Positions 8,543 to 16,357 of a stretch of 64,000 nucleotides of DNA are shown in pieces. The notes under the pieces were generated by a model. It saw only the letters and a list, made by a program, of their open reading frames with translations. It did no database searches and was not told where the DNA came from. Source of the stretch: Merdivicinus sp050943495 (lineage in GTDB: Bacteria; Bacillota; Clostridia; Oscillospirales; Ruminococcaceae); assembly GCA_050943495.1 (NCBI GenBank), contig JBMNPH010000002.1:62001-126000 (forward strand), written 5' to 3'. A program made the position numbers and the translations under genes. Positions within the stretch are counted from its first letter, which is position 1. Each line of letters starts with the position of its first letter.

Positions 8543-8740
8543 ATGGCAGTTTGTAAGGAATGCGCCTTTTCTCGGAAGGATGACCGGAAAACTGTTTACC
8601 GGCGGGAAGAATGTTGGTTTTGCGCAGCAAAAGGACCATATTTCAGCCGGAATTATCGCATAGGGGAAGGCACGCGGATAGATCCGCAGGCATCAGCCTG
8701 TGAAAGATATATTCCACGAAAAACAAACCGTTCCGAATAG
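8543..8740 (+). CDS. Small cysteine-rich protein of unknown function
   Basis: 65 residues, basic, with CxxC pairs at C4/C7 and C24/C27 and a lone C53, a pattern typical of a small zinc-binding fold. I do not recognise the family. The ATG begins one base after the uppP stop and has no strong ribosome site of its own, so it is probably translated by coupling to uppP. Its last codons and stop lie inside the terminator stem-loop, which is unusual and limits the C-terminus. It could be a chance reading frame, but the paired cysteines and tight spacing favour a real gene. Confidence 0.55.
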   Translation: MAVCKECAFSRKDDRKTVYRREECWFCAAKGPYFSRNYRIGEGTRIDPQASACERYIPRKTNRSE

Positions 8741-8763
8741 TAAATCGGAACGGTCTTGTTTTT
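8727..8763 (+). terminator. Terminator of the uppP transcript
   Basis: A perfect 10-bp stem (8727-8736 with 8745-8754) with an 8-nt loop is followed by CTTGTTTTT. The stop codon of the small Cys gene (8738-8740) is in the loop. Confidence 0.85.
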
Positions 8764-8805
8764 GAGCAGGAAATATGCTACGATTAAGAAAAAGGAGGAA
8801 TTGGA

Positions 8806-9231
8806 ATGGAATACCGTGTTTTTGGATCTGATCTTGCAATCCGTCTTGATGTGGGCGATGAAGTACTCGCTAGCATTGCGGATGTTTGTAAAAAGGAGAA
8901 AATTGCACTAGGAACTGTAACGGGTTTAGGTGCTGTGCGGCATGCCGTATTGGGCCTATATCTCGTCAGCGAACAGCGTTATTTGGAAAATGTTTTGGAT
9001 GGAGATATGGAGATGGCGAGTTTGGTGGGAAATATCACCCAAAAGGATGGGGAACCGTATCTTCATTTGCATGCAACCTTCGGAAACCGTAAAGCGGAAG
9101 TATTCGGCGGGCATTTAAAAGAGGCGATTGTCAGTGTAACCGGAGAAATTTGGATTCACCGGATTGAGGGAAATATTGGGCGAAAACAGGATCCCGCTAC
9201 CGGTCTGAATGTTTTTGATTTTCATGCATAA
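8806..9231 (+). CDS. PPC/DUF296 domain protein (PD1-like)
   Basis: 141 residues forming a single PPC (plant and prokaryote conserved) domain: VFGSDLAIRLDVGDEV at the N-terminus, LGTVTGLGAV near 37, then LHLHATFGNR and EVFGGHL near 85-105 and VTGEIWI. The His-rich HLHAT stretch is a feature of the family. PPC proteins form trimers; plant members bind AT-rich DNA, while the bacterial role is unclear. AGGAGGA precedes the ATG. The stop abuts the stop of the convergent trpB-like gene with no spacer. Confidence 0.85.
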   Translation: MEYRVFGSDLAIRLDVGDEVLASIADVCKKEKIALGTVTGLGAVRHAVLGLYLVSEQRYLENVLDGDMEMASLVGNITQKDGEPYLHLHATFGNRKAEVFGGHLKEAIVSVTGEIWIHRIEGNIGRKQDPATGLNVFDFHA

Positions 9232-10614
9232 TTACTCTTGAATCCCTGGAATTTTAGGAAGTCCATCAAATCCTTTCTGTAAATCCGCATCAGTCGGAAT
9301 ATAATCGGTCATGGAACCTTCCATATAAGAACTGTACGCTGTCATATCAAAATATCCGGTACCGGTGAGGCCAAACAAAATTGTTTTGGCTTCGCCGGTT
9401 TCTTTACATTTCAGTGCTTCATCAATTGCCGCGCGGATAGCATGAGCAGATTCCGGTGCCGGGAGAATGGTTTCCCTTTTAGCAAAAAGGACAGCTGCTT
9501 CAAAAACTTTAGTCTGCTCGACGGAAACCGCTTCCATATAGCCGTCATGATACAATTTAGAAAGAATGGGGGACATACCGTGATATCGGAGGCCACCTGC
9601 ATGATTGCGAGAAGGCATAAAACCACTGCCAAGTGTATACATCCGTGCCATTGGAGTAATTTTTCCGGTATCGCAGTAATCATAGGCGTATTTGCCGCGG
9701 GTCAGAGAAGGGCAGGATGCCGGCTCTACCGCAATAATACGAGGATTGGCTTTCCCCAGTAATTTATCACGCATAAACGGCCCAATTAAACCGCCGAGAT
9801 TAGAGCCACCTCCTGCACAACCGATTACAATATCCGGATATTCCTCAATCAATTCCATTGCACGGACTGCTTCCTCGCCGATAATTGATTGATGCAGCAG
9901 CACCTGATTTAGAACGGAACCCAATACATAACGACAGTTTGGAGTTTTGACTGCGGTTTCTACCGCTTCCGAAATGGCACAACCGAGGCTTCCGCTGGTG
10001 CCTGGATTTTCTGCTAAGATTTTACGCCCTGCTTCTGTAGTATTGCTGGGGCTGGGGATAACATTGGCGTCGAATGTTTGGATGACCGATTTTCGGAATG
10101 GTTTTTGTTCATAGGAACCTTTGACCATATATACGGTTAAATCCATTCCGAAAAAGGCGCACGCTTCTGCGAGTGCGGTTCCCCATTGACCTGCCCCAGT
10201 TTCGGTTGTCAGACTGGTGAGGCCCTGTTTTTTGGCATAGTAGACCTGTGCAACAGCAGAATTTAATTTGTGGCTGCCAGATGTGTTATTTCCTTCAAAT
10301 TTGTAATAAATTTTTGCAGGCGTCCCCAGTGCTTTTTCCAACTGATAGGCTCGGATGAGAGGGGAAGGACGATACATTTTATAAAATTCTTGAATCTCTT
10401 CGGGAATATCAATATATCGGGTATTCGAATCCAATTCCTGGTGAGCGAGTTCTTTGCAGAAGACCGGATAAAGATCCTCTTCGGTAACTGGTTTCAAGGT
10501 TTGCGGGTTGAGCATAGGATCAGGCAGTTCCTTCATGTCAGCCCGGAGGTTGTACCACTGTTTCGGCATTTGGTCTTCGGTGAGATAGATTCGATGGGGG
10601 ATGTTTTTCATCAT
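9232..10614 (-). CDS. TrpB-like PLP enzyme (tryptophan synthase beta, TrpB2 type)
   Basis: 460 residues. The TrpB2-type features are the long N-terminal arm (PHRIYLTEDQMPKQWYNLRAD), PLP-lysine region EGNNTSGSHKLNSA, the catalytic surround TETGAGQWG, phosphate-binding GCAGGGSN, and the C-terminal GLTGTG. The enzyme family converts indole plus serine to tryptophan. No trpA or other trp gene is adjacent, but the leader is a T-box with a UGG specifier, which supports a true role in tryptophan supply. Start set at 10614 because AGGAG lies 8 bp upstream; longer frames run into the leader RNA. Confidence 0.9.
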   Translation of the reverse strand: MMKNIPHRIYLTEDQMPKQWYNLRADMKELPDPMLNPQTLKPVTEEDLYPVFCKELAHQELDSNTRYIDIPEEIQEFYKMYRPSPLIRAYQLEKALGTPAKIYYKFEGNNTSGSHKLNSAVAQVYYAKKQGLTSLTTETGAGQWGTALAEACAFFGMDLTVYMVKGSYEQKPFRKSVIQTFDANVIPSPSNTTEAGRKILAENPGTSGSLGCAISEAVETAVKTPNCRYVLGSVLNQVLLHQSIIGEEAVRAMELIEEYPDIVIGCAGGGSNLGGLIGPFMRDKLLGKANPRIIAVEPASCPSLTRGKYAYDYCDTGKITPMARMYTLGSGFMPSRNHAGGLRYHGMSPILSKLYHDGYMEAVSVEQTKVFEAAVLFAKRETILPAPESAHAIRAAIDEALKCKETGEAKTILFGLTGTGYFDMTAYSSYMEGSMTDYIPTDADLQKGFDGLPKIPGIQE

Positions 10615-10682
10615 GATAAGCGCTCCTTTCAAGCTTTGACAGCTCCGCTTATTGAGAAAAGAGGGAAAATTGTCGTCCAGTG

Positions 10683-10968
10683 GAAAACAAAAAGGCTTTT
10701 GTCCCACTGATTGGGACAAAAGCCTGTGCTTCTGCGGTACCACCCAAATTGACGTATAACGCCCACTTGTCTCATATACGGATTCATATATGCTCCCTTG
10801 ATAACGGGCGGAGATCCCGTCAGGCACTACTTGGCCTCTGCCTTTCGTCCTGCCCTCCTGAGTCCATTCGCAAAGGCATCACCCTGCTGCAATTACACCA
10901 TCTGCAGCTCTCTGAAAGGGGAAAATCAATTGTTACTCTTCTCAGTCATCGGTTTTATTTGGATTGAG
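10683..10968 (-). promoter_or_regulatory. T-box riboswitch (Trp) controlling the trpB-like gene
   Basis: Read on the minus strand, the leader has stem I with an AGAGAG turn and a GAA-TGG-ACTC specifier loop (TGG at 10866-10864), then the T-box GGGTGGTACCGC (10745-10734), followed by a terminator with a perfect stem (10725-10693) and a T-rich tail. T-boxes read the charging of the tRNA that matches the specifier, here tRNA-Trp; uncharged tRNA stabilises the antiterminator. The specifier assignment rests on position and context and was not folded by computer. Confidence 0.9.
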
Positions 10969-10971
10969 TAT

Positions 10972-11000
10972 ATTTTAGCAGAGTAAAATTCGTTTGTCAA
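10972..11000 (-). promoter_or_regulatory. Promoter of the trpB-like T-box transcript
   Basis: Minus-strand TTGACA (11000-10995), 17-bp spacer, TAAAAT (10977-10972). Transcription would start just before stem I of the T-box. Confidence 0.8.
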
Positions 11001-11018
11001 GAGTTTTTTTGAAATTTT

Positions 11019-12278
11019 TCAGATTTTTTTTGCGGTCTGAATCAGAAGGTTCAGTGCATTAGAAGCAGCAATCCAGCGGATATATTCCCGCGCGTCTTCG
11101 TCAGTACGTCGAATATGAAGTTCCAGCACATCGGAATAACGATCGCTGTCCACTCCGACATAAACCAGTCCAATTTCCTTGTTTTCAGAAGCAGAAGGAC
11201 CAGCGTTACCGGTTATAGAGATTCCAATGTCCGCCCCGGAAAGACAGCGGACGCCTTTTGCCATTTCTGCGGCCGTTTCTTTAGAGATAGCACCAAATTT
11301 TTGAAGTGTTTCTTCTTGTACATGGAGAATCTGCGTTTTGATACGATTCGAGTAGCTGCAAATTCCGCATTCGAAGACTTCTGATGATCCGCTCACTTCG
11401 GTCAGACGTTTGGAGACAAGTCCTCCTGTGCAACTTTCCGCAGTTGCAACATGCAGTCCCTTTTCTCGAAGGAGACGAACAGCAGCTGTTTGCAGGTCAC
11501 CGACATCAATGCCATAAAGGAATTGCCCAGCTTCTTTGTTGATTTCTTGGAGAACCGGCGCCATTAACTTTTCCGCTTCGGACTCATCGTGAACCGCTGC
11601 TGTGACACGAAGCATCACTTCCCCCGTTTTGGCATAAGGCGCAATGGTTGGGTTAGTGGATTTTTCCATTAAGGTACGCAGTTTATTTTCTAGAGCAGAT
11701 TCTCCAATTCCAAAGAAATGTAAATTTTTGGAGACGAGTTTTCTGTCACTATTCTGGCGTAGGATGGGGACAACCCAGTGGTCGAACATTGGCTTCATTT
11801 CACGGGGAGGTCCTGGAAGCATCATCAGCATTTTTCCGTCTTGTTCAATGCAGCAACCCGGTGCAGTGCCGTTAGGATTATCAAACACAATGCAGTGTTC
11901 TGGCATAAATGCCTGCTTTTTATTATTTTCCGTCATTTCGCGGCCTGTTCTAGTAAAATACTCGCATAATTTTTGATAAGAAGGTTCATGCAGGACAAGT
12001 TTTTGACCAAAAAATGCTGCGATGGTCTCTTTGCTTAAGTCATCATAAGTAGGTCCTAGTCCTCCTGTTGTGATAACAATATCCGCCCGCGAAAAGGCCA
12101 AAGCAAGACTATCATGCAAACGCTGCGGATTATCGCCAACGACAGATTGATGATAGAGATTTACCCCTAATACTGCCAATTCTTTTGCAATATAAGCGGC
12201 ATTGGTATTGACGATATTTCCCATTAAGATTTCCGTTCCAATGCATAAAATTTCTGCTGATTTCGTATGATGTTCCAT
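11019..12278 (-). CDS. cinA: CinA family protein (competence/damage-inducible; NMN amidohydrolase domain)
   Basis: 419 residues with both CinA domains. The N-terminal MoCF/MogA-like domain (1-~170) has AEILCIGTEILMGNIVNTN and TTGGLGPTYDD. The C-terminal domain (~255-415) has the deamidase signature VATAESCTGG, ISKETAAEMAKGVR and DIGISITGNAGP. The C-terminal domain of this family hydrolyses nicotinamide mononucleotide in pyridine nucleotide salvage; the N-terminal domain acts on ADP-ribose in some relatives. AAGGAAGG precedes the ATG. Monocistronic, followed by no clear terminator. Confidence 0.93.
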   Translation of the reverse strand: MEHHTKSAEILCIGTEILMGNIVNTNAAYIAKELAVLGVNLYHQSVVGDNPQRLHDSLALAFSRADIVITTGGLGPTYDDLSKETIAAFFGQKLVLHEPSYQKLCEYFTRTGREMTENNKKQAFMPEHCIVFDNPNGTAPGCCIEQDGKMLMMLPGPPREMKPMFDHWVVPILRQNSDRKLVSKNLHFFGIGESALENKLRTLMEKSTNPTIAPYAKTGEVMLRVTAAVHDESEAEKLMAPVLQEINKEAGQFLYGIDVGDLQTAAVRLLREKGLHVATAESCTGGLVSKRLTEVSGSSEVFECGICSYSNRIKTQILHVQEETLQKFGAISKETAAEMAKGVRCLSGADIGISITGNAGPSASENKEIGLVYVGVDSDRYSDVLELHIRRTDEDAREYIRWIAASNALNLLIQTAKKI

Positions 12279-12410
12279 AGTTCTCTGCCTTCCTTATATT
12301 TTTCTTTATTTTATCATACTTATGAGAAAATGTAAACGACGCTAAAATGTCGATTCAATGAAAAAAAGTGAGAATTTGAGTGGAAAAAATGACAGTTCGA
12401 ATCAAATTAA

Positions 12411-12439
12411 TTGACAGAATGCAGGAATTTTATTATACT
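12411..12439 (+). promoter_or_regulatory. Promoter of the flotillin-like gene
   Basis: TTGACA (12411-12416), 17-bp spacer, TATACT (12434-12439). It lies inside an upstream in-frame extension of the flotillin frame, so it helps fix the start at 12485. Confidence 0.85.
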
Positions 12440-12484
12440 GAAGATGTTCAATTGAACAAAGTATTTATGAGGAGGAAAGAGATT

Positions 12485-13915
12485 ATGCCAACGTTTTTTA
12501 CTGACAATCCATTTGTAATTCCGATTATCGTAATTGTAATCGTACTGCTTCTTCTGTTGTTGCTTTGCTGGAAGCGCGTACCAGCTGACAAAGCGATGGT
12601 CATTACCGGTTTGAAGAAGCGAGTTCTAGCCGGGAAGGGCGGCGTTCAGATTCCATTTTTGGAAACTGCCTGCACTATTTCGCTGGAATCAGTTTCGATG
12701 ACTACCGATATTACGGAAGCGCCTTCCAAACAAGGAATTTTCGTGGATATTGCCGGAACAGCTGTCGTAAAGGTTGACAATGACCCGGCTATGATCCTAC
12801 TTGCAGTAGAGCAGTTCTGCAATGGCAACACGGAACGTACGACTCAAAATATTCGTACGGTTGTCGAGCAGATTTTGGAAGGTAAGTTGAGAGGGATCGT
12901 ATCAACATTAACCGTAGAGCAGATCAATGAAGACCGTGTTGCTTTTGAAACTTCGATTGAGGAAAGTATTACCAATGAATTGAAGGCGATGGGACTTCGG
13001 CTGATGTCGTATACCGTGCTGAAAATTGCGACACAGGGCGGCTATTTGGAAAACCGTGCAATTCCGCAGATCGCCCAGTCAAAAGCAGATGCGGATATCG
13101 CTTCTGCAGAACGCAAACGTGATACCGAAGTGAAAACAGCGGAGGCAATTCGTGAAGGTGAGAAGGCTAAACTGAGTGCGCAGGCGGAAATTGCGCAGAG
13201 TCAGCGCGATAAAACCATTCGTACTGAGCAGTATCGTGCTGAACAGGATAAAGCAAAGGCGGATGCAGACGTTGCTTATAAGCTTCAGGAAATCGAGAAT
13301 AATAAACTGGTAGCAGACCGTCAGGCGGAACTTGCGCAAAAAGAAGCGCATGTTGTAGAAGAACGTCTGGTAGCCACTGTTAAAAAACCAGCAGATGCAG
13401 AAAAGTACAAAACTGAGGTAGAGGCAGAAGCAAATAAAGTCAAAGCGATTAAGGAAGCAGAAGCGCGTGCAGAAGCAATTAAGGTGGAGGCAGAAGCACG
13501 TGCAGAAGCCCGGCGTTTTGAGGCACAGGCAGAAGCTGATGCGATTAAAGCGAAAGGTGCTGCAGAAGCGGACGCCATTCGCGCGAAAGGTATTGCGGAT
13601 GCAGAAGCAAAAGATCGCCTTGCAGAGGCTATGAAGAAATACGGAGAGGCCGCTGTAGTCGAAATGGTTGTAGAAAAGCTGCCGGAAATTATGGGTGCAG
13701 TTTCTAAACCTATGGAACAGATTGACAAGATCACTGTTATCGACAATGGCGGAAAAGATGGTGCTTCTAAAGTGGCCAAAACTGTTTCCAATGTGGCAAT
13801 GAATGGTTTTGAAGTACTGAATGATCTTACAGGGATTGATCTGGCACAAATGATGCGGAATTTTGTGGAAAAATCAGATCCGAACCGTCCGGAACCACCA
13901 AAAACAGAAGAATAA
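12485..13915 (+). CDS. Flotillin-like SPFH/band 7 protein
   Basis: 476 residues. A single N-terminal membrane segment (about 9-27, I/V/L only) is followed by an SPFH domain (KRVPADKAMVITGLKK onward, to ~200) and a long Glu/Ala/Lys coiled coil (~215-400), the flotillin layout. Flotillins assemble at fluid membrane microdomains and scaffold signalling or secretion proteins. The start at 12485 has GAGGAGGAAA upstream and lies just after a consensus promoter. No NfeD-type partner gene is adjacent. A second, unrelated SPFH protein is encoded at 16358. Confidence 0.9.
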   Translation: MPTFFTDNPFVIPIIVIVIVLLLLLLLCWKRVPADKAMVITGLKKRVLAGKGGVQIPFLETACTISLESVSMTTDITEAPSKQGIFVDIAGTAVVKVDNDPAMILLAVEQFCNGNTERTTQNIRTVVEQILEGKLRGIVSTLTVEQINEDRVAFETSIEESITNELKAMGLRLMSYTVLKIATQGGYLENRAIPQIAQSKADADIASAERKRDTEVKTAEAIREGEKAKLSAQAEIAQSQRDKTIRTEQYRAEQDKAKADADVAYKLQEIENNKLVADRQAELAQKEAHVVEERLVATVKKPADAEKYKTEVEAEANKVKAIKEAEARAEAIKVEAEARAEARRFEAQAEADAIKAKGAAEADAIRAKGIADAEAKDRLAEAMKKYGEAAVVEMVVEKLPEIMGAVSKPMEQIDKITVIDNGGKDGASKVAKTVSNVAMNGFEVLNDLTGIDLAQMMRNFVEKSDPNRPEPPKTEE

Positions 13916-13926
13916 ACAGAATATAG

Positions 13927-13967
13927 GAAAAGCGCGCACGGAAAAAATTCTGTGCGCGCTTTTTTCT
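13927..13967. terminator. Bidirectional terminator, flotillin gene / oxidoreductase gene
   Basis: A perfect 9-bp GC-rich stem (13931-13939 with 13952-13960) is followed by TTTTTTCTT on the plus strand and by TTTTCC on the minus strand. It separates two convergent genes. Confidence 0.88.
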
Positions 13968-13976
13968 TAGATGGGA

Positions 13977-14954
13977 TTAGTAAAGGACAGGGACGCCAGC
14001 CGCTGCGGATTTGTATGCAGCTTCCATCAAACGGCTTAATGCGACAGCATCTTCAACGGTAAAGGGCATTGCCTTTTTGTTACGCAGACAGTCCACAAAA
14101 AGCGGAACCGGTCCAAGAAGGTCTTCGCCCATTTCAGCTTCTTCAATCTTTCGAACTCCATCTCCAGTACTGAGATAAATTTCTCCTTTGAAAAGATCAC
14201 TGACAAAAATACTGCCGCCAGTACCATTAATTTCCAGTGAGAAGGGGCACTTTTTGGAAACAAATGCTGTTTCAGAAGTAGCAATGGCACCGTTTTCATA
14301 TTCCAATACAGAGATGCAGTTATCATCCGCACCTTTACCGGCCATTTCTGTAAAGGTAGAAGAAACCTTTTTCGGTTCCCCTAAGAAATACAAACAGAGA
14401 TACATAGGATGGGCACCAAGATCCATCATAGCACCGCCGCCGCACTGTTTGATATCAAAGAAGGTAGGAGGAAGCCAGCCAGAAGATGCACCATCATGCG
14501 CATCACGGACACGGAGATGGGTAATCTGTCCGATCACACCTTCATCCAGCATTTTTTTGACATAAACCAGACGCTTTTCTGTCCGACGACGCAGAGAAAT
14601 CAGGAACGGAACGCCTGTCTCATGAATGACATCCGCAATTTCTTGTGCTTCTTTAGCTGTAAAGCTCAATACCTTTTCGGTGAAAACAGCCTTACCAGCA
14701 CGTGCTGCAGCAGTAATTACTTCTTTATGCATACCAGTAGCTGTGCATACGGAAACAGCGTCAACGTCTTCTCGTGCAAGTGCTTTCTCGAGAGAGGGCT
14801 CATACGCACAACCCAATTCATCCGCCCATTCTTTTCCTCGAATTGGATCTTCATCCCAAACAACTGTAATTTGCACATCCGGAATAGAAGCGAACTGTTT
14901 TGCATATCCAGCTGCATGAACGTGCCATTTACTTAATAATGCAACGCGAATCAT
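13977..14954 (-). CDS. Gfo/Idh/MocA family oxidoreductase
   Basis: 325 residues. An N-terminal Rossmann fold (IRVALLSKWHVHAAGYAKQF) binds NAD(P). The family's catalytic Lys motif appears as FTEKVLS near residue 90, and the C-terminal half has the alpha/beta substrate domain with GGGAMMDLGAHPMYL near residue 190, where the catalytic His lies. The first strand has SKWHVHA instead of the usual GxGxxG, so cofactor binding may differ. Substrate is unknown; relatives act on sugars, inositols or their derivatives. Start at 14954 is fixed by AGGAGGTCA (14968-14960). Confidence 0.88.
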   Translation of the reverse strand: MIRVALLSKWHVHAAGYAKQFASIPDVQITVVWDEDPIRGKEWADELGCAYEPSLEKALAREDVDAVSVCTATGMHKEVITAAARAGKAVFTEKVLSFTAKEAQEIADVIHETGVPFLISLRRRTEKRLVYVKKMLDEGVIGQITHLRVRDAHDGASSGWLPPTFFDIKQCGGGAMMDLGAHPMYLCLYFLGEPKKVSSTFTEMAGKGADDNCISVLEYENGAIATSETAFVSKKCPFSLEINGTGGSIFVSDLFKGEIYLSTGDGVRKIEEAEMGEDLLGPVPLFVDCLRNKKAMPFTVEDAVALSRLMEAAYKSAAAGVPVLY

Positions 14955-15069
14955 AAAAATGACCTCCTGTAAAGACAGACAATTTCCAGCAATATACTGG
15001 ATGAAATCGTTTTTATTATAGCACATGGGATTTTAAAAGGAAAGTCTTTTTTACAAATTTCACATAAAA

Positions 15070-15396
15070 TTATGAAAAAATCCTCAAAAGCTGTTCAACC
15101 ATAAAAACGACCGCAGTTGCTGCCAATGCAACTGTCAGCAATCCTTTTCGAAAATAAGCAAGAATTAGTGCGGTTATCATGCCGAAGATTGCCGAAAGGA
15201 CAGAGGAGGTTGCAAATAAGATGGAAGGAAAAGTCATTGCGGCGAGTACAGCATATGGAACGTATCCTAAGAAAGATCGGATGAATGGATTGGATATTTT
15301 TTTTCGAAATAGAACCAATGGCAGCATTCGAGGTAAATAGGTTACCAATGCCATGATAAATACCGCTGCTAAAATATAAGGGTAATTTAAATTCAT
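15070..15396 (-). CDS. azlD: AzlD family branched-chain amino acid exporter subunit
   Basis: 108 residues, about four hydrophobic helices, with the family signature TYLPRMLPLVLFRKK and FLGYVPYAVLAAMTFP. It is the small partner of AzlC, together exporting branched-chain amino acids (and toxic analogues). Its ATG overlaps the azlC stop by 4 bp, typical of a fixed two-subunit pair. Confidence 0.9.
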   Translation of the reverse strand: MNLNYPYILAAVFIMALVTYLPRMLPLVLFRKKISNPFIRSFLGYVPYAVLAAMTFPSILFATSSVLSAIFGMITALILAYFRKGLLTVALAATAVVFMVEQLLRIFS

Positions 15397-16139
15397 ACCA
15401 GATCCTCCGTTGATTCTTCTGGATCCTTCATGGGAAATTTCCAGGCAGCGATTCCTGCCGCAAGAACAGCACAGATAATCATAACCCAGCCGGTTGATAC
15501 TTGGCTAAGGCCAGGAAGGTAGTAGAAAAGACAACTAATTGCCGCGCTCAATAAGATTGTAAATAGAATGGGGCCAGATTGTCTAGCGGGAGGAACGATA
15601 ATTGCAAGGAACATTCCATATAAAGCAATTCCAAGAGCACTTCGTACTGCAGCAGGAAGGAGGCCTGTCATCACCGCGCCGGAAAATGTTCCCAATACCC
15701 ATCCGATATAGGGGGTAAAAATCAACCCTGCAAGATATCGGGCGGGAACTTGTCCGCGTTGCTGCATCGCAACAGCAAATATTTCGTCTGTATTTCCATG
15801 GGAAAGAATGAGTCTGGAGAGGATAGACATATGGGTATCAATTTTCTGAGATAGGGAAAGTGACATTAGCAAATATCGGATATTGATTACGAAAGTTGTG
15901 ATACCGATTTCCAATAAAGATCCGCCGGCAAGAATCAGTCCAGTTCCTGCTACCTGGCCGGATGATGTGAGGTTTGTTACAGAAATCAATACAGCCAGCC
16001 AAACCGGCAAGCCGCCCTCGACTGCCATCATGCCGAATGCGAAGGATACTGAAAAATATCCAAGACAGATTGGGATTCCGTCCCGAAGACCTTTTTGAAA
16101 GGAGAGAACTGGGCCGACTGGTGGAGAATGTTGCGTCAT
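15393..16139 (-). CDS. azlC: AzlC family branched-chain amino acid exporter subunit
   Basis: 248 residues with about seven to eight hydrophobic segments. Typical AzlC motifs: GLRDGIPICLGYFSVSFAFG at the start and SGQVAGTGLI near residue 60, followed by the NIRYLLMSLSLS stretch. ATG 16139 is chosen over 16157 because AGAAGG lies 7 bp before it and the longer form lacks a ribosome site. Forms an operon with azlD. No Lrp/AzlB-type regulator gene is adjacent. Confidence 0.9.
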   Translation of the reverse strand: MTQHSPPVGPVLSFQKGLRDGIPICLGYFSVSFAFGMMAVEGGLPVWLAVLISVTNLTSSGQVAGTGLILAGGSLLEIGITTFVINIRYLLMSLSLSQKIDTHMSILSRLILSHGNTDEIFAVAMQQRGQVPARYLAGLIFTPYIGWVLGTFSGAVMTGLLPAAVRSALGIALYGMFLAIIVPPARQSGPILFTILLSAAISCLFYYLPGLSQVSTGWVMIICAVLAAGIAAWKFPMKDPEESTEDLV

Positions 16140-16186
16140 GACTTGGCCTTCTTTCATGATATTTCATAAATTATTGGTATTTTTAT

Positions 16187-16215
16187 ATTATACATGAAGA
16201 TTCCAAAAATAACAA
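16187..16215 (-). promoter_or_regulatory. Promoter of azlCD
   Basis: Minus-strand TTGTTA (16215-16210), 17-bp spacer, TATAAT (16192-16187). Confidence 0.72.
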
Positions 16216-16296
16216 CACATTATGCAAGAATAAGACATTTTCTGCGCATAAATCCACAAAACTTACGAAACAATTACAAACTTTTTTGAAATCTTG

Positions 16297-16325
16297 TTGT
16301 GATTTTGATAAAATCGTGCTATACT
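16297..16325 (+). promoter_or_regulatory. Promoter of the SPFH / zinc-ribbon / TPM operon
   Basis: TTGTGA (16297-16302), 17-bp spacer, TATACT (16320-16325), 33 bp before the first ATG. The 218-bp gap to azlC holds this and the azlC promoter back to back and little else. Confidence 0.7.
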
Positions 16326-16357
16326 GATAACAAATAACCTGATAAAGGAGAGTTTTT

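Noticed and set aside
10680..10967. Plus-strand frames across the trpB-like leader
   Set aside because: The region is a T-box RNA on the other strand; the frames have no ribosome site and no family match.
13079..13849. 256-codon minus-strand frame inside the flotillin-like gene
   Set aside because: Its product is an unnatural Cys/Phe-rich chain that mirrors the Ala/Glu coiled-coil codons. A shadow frame.
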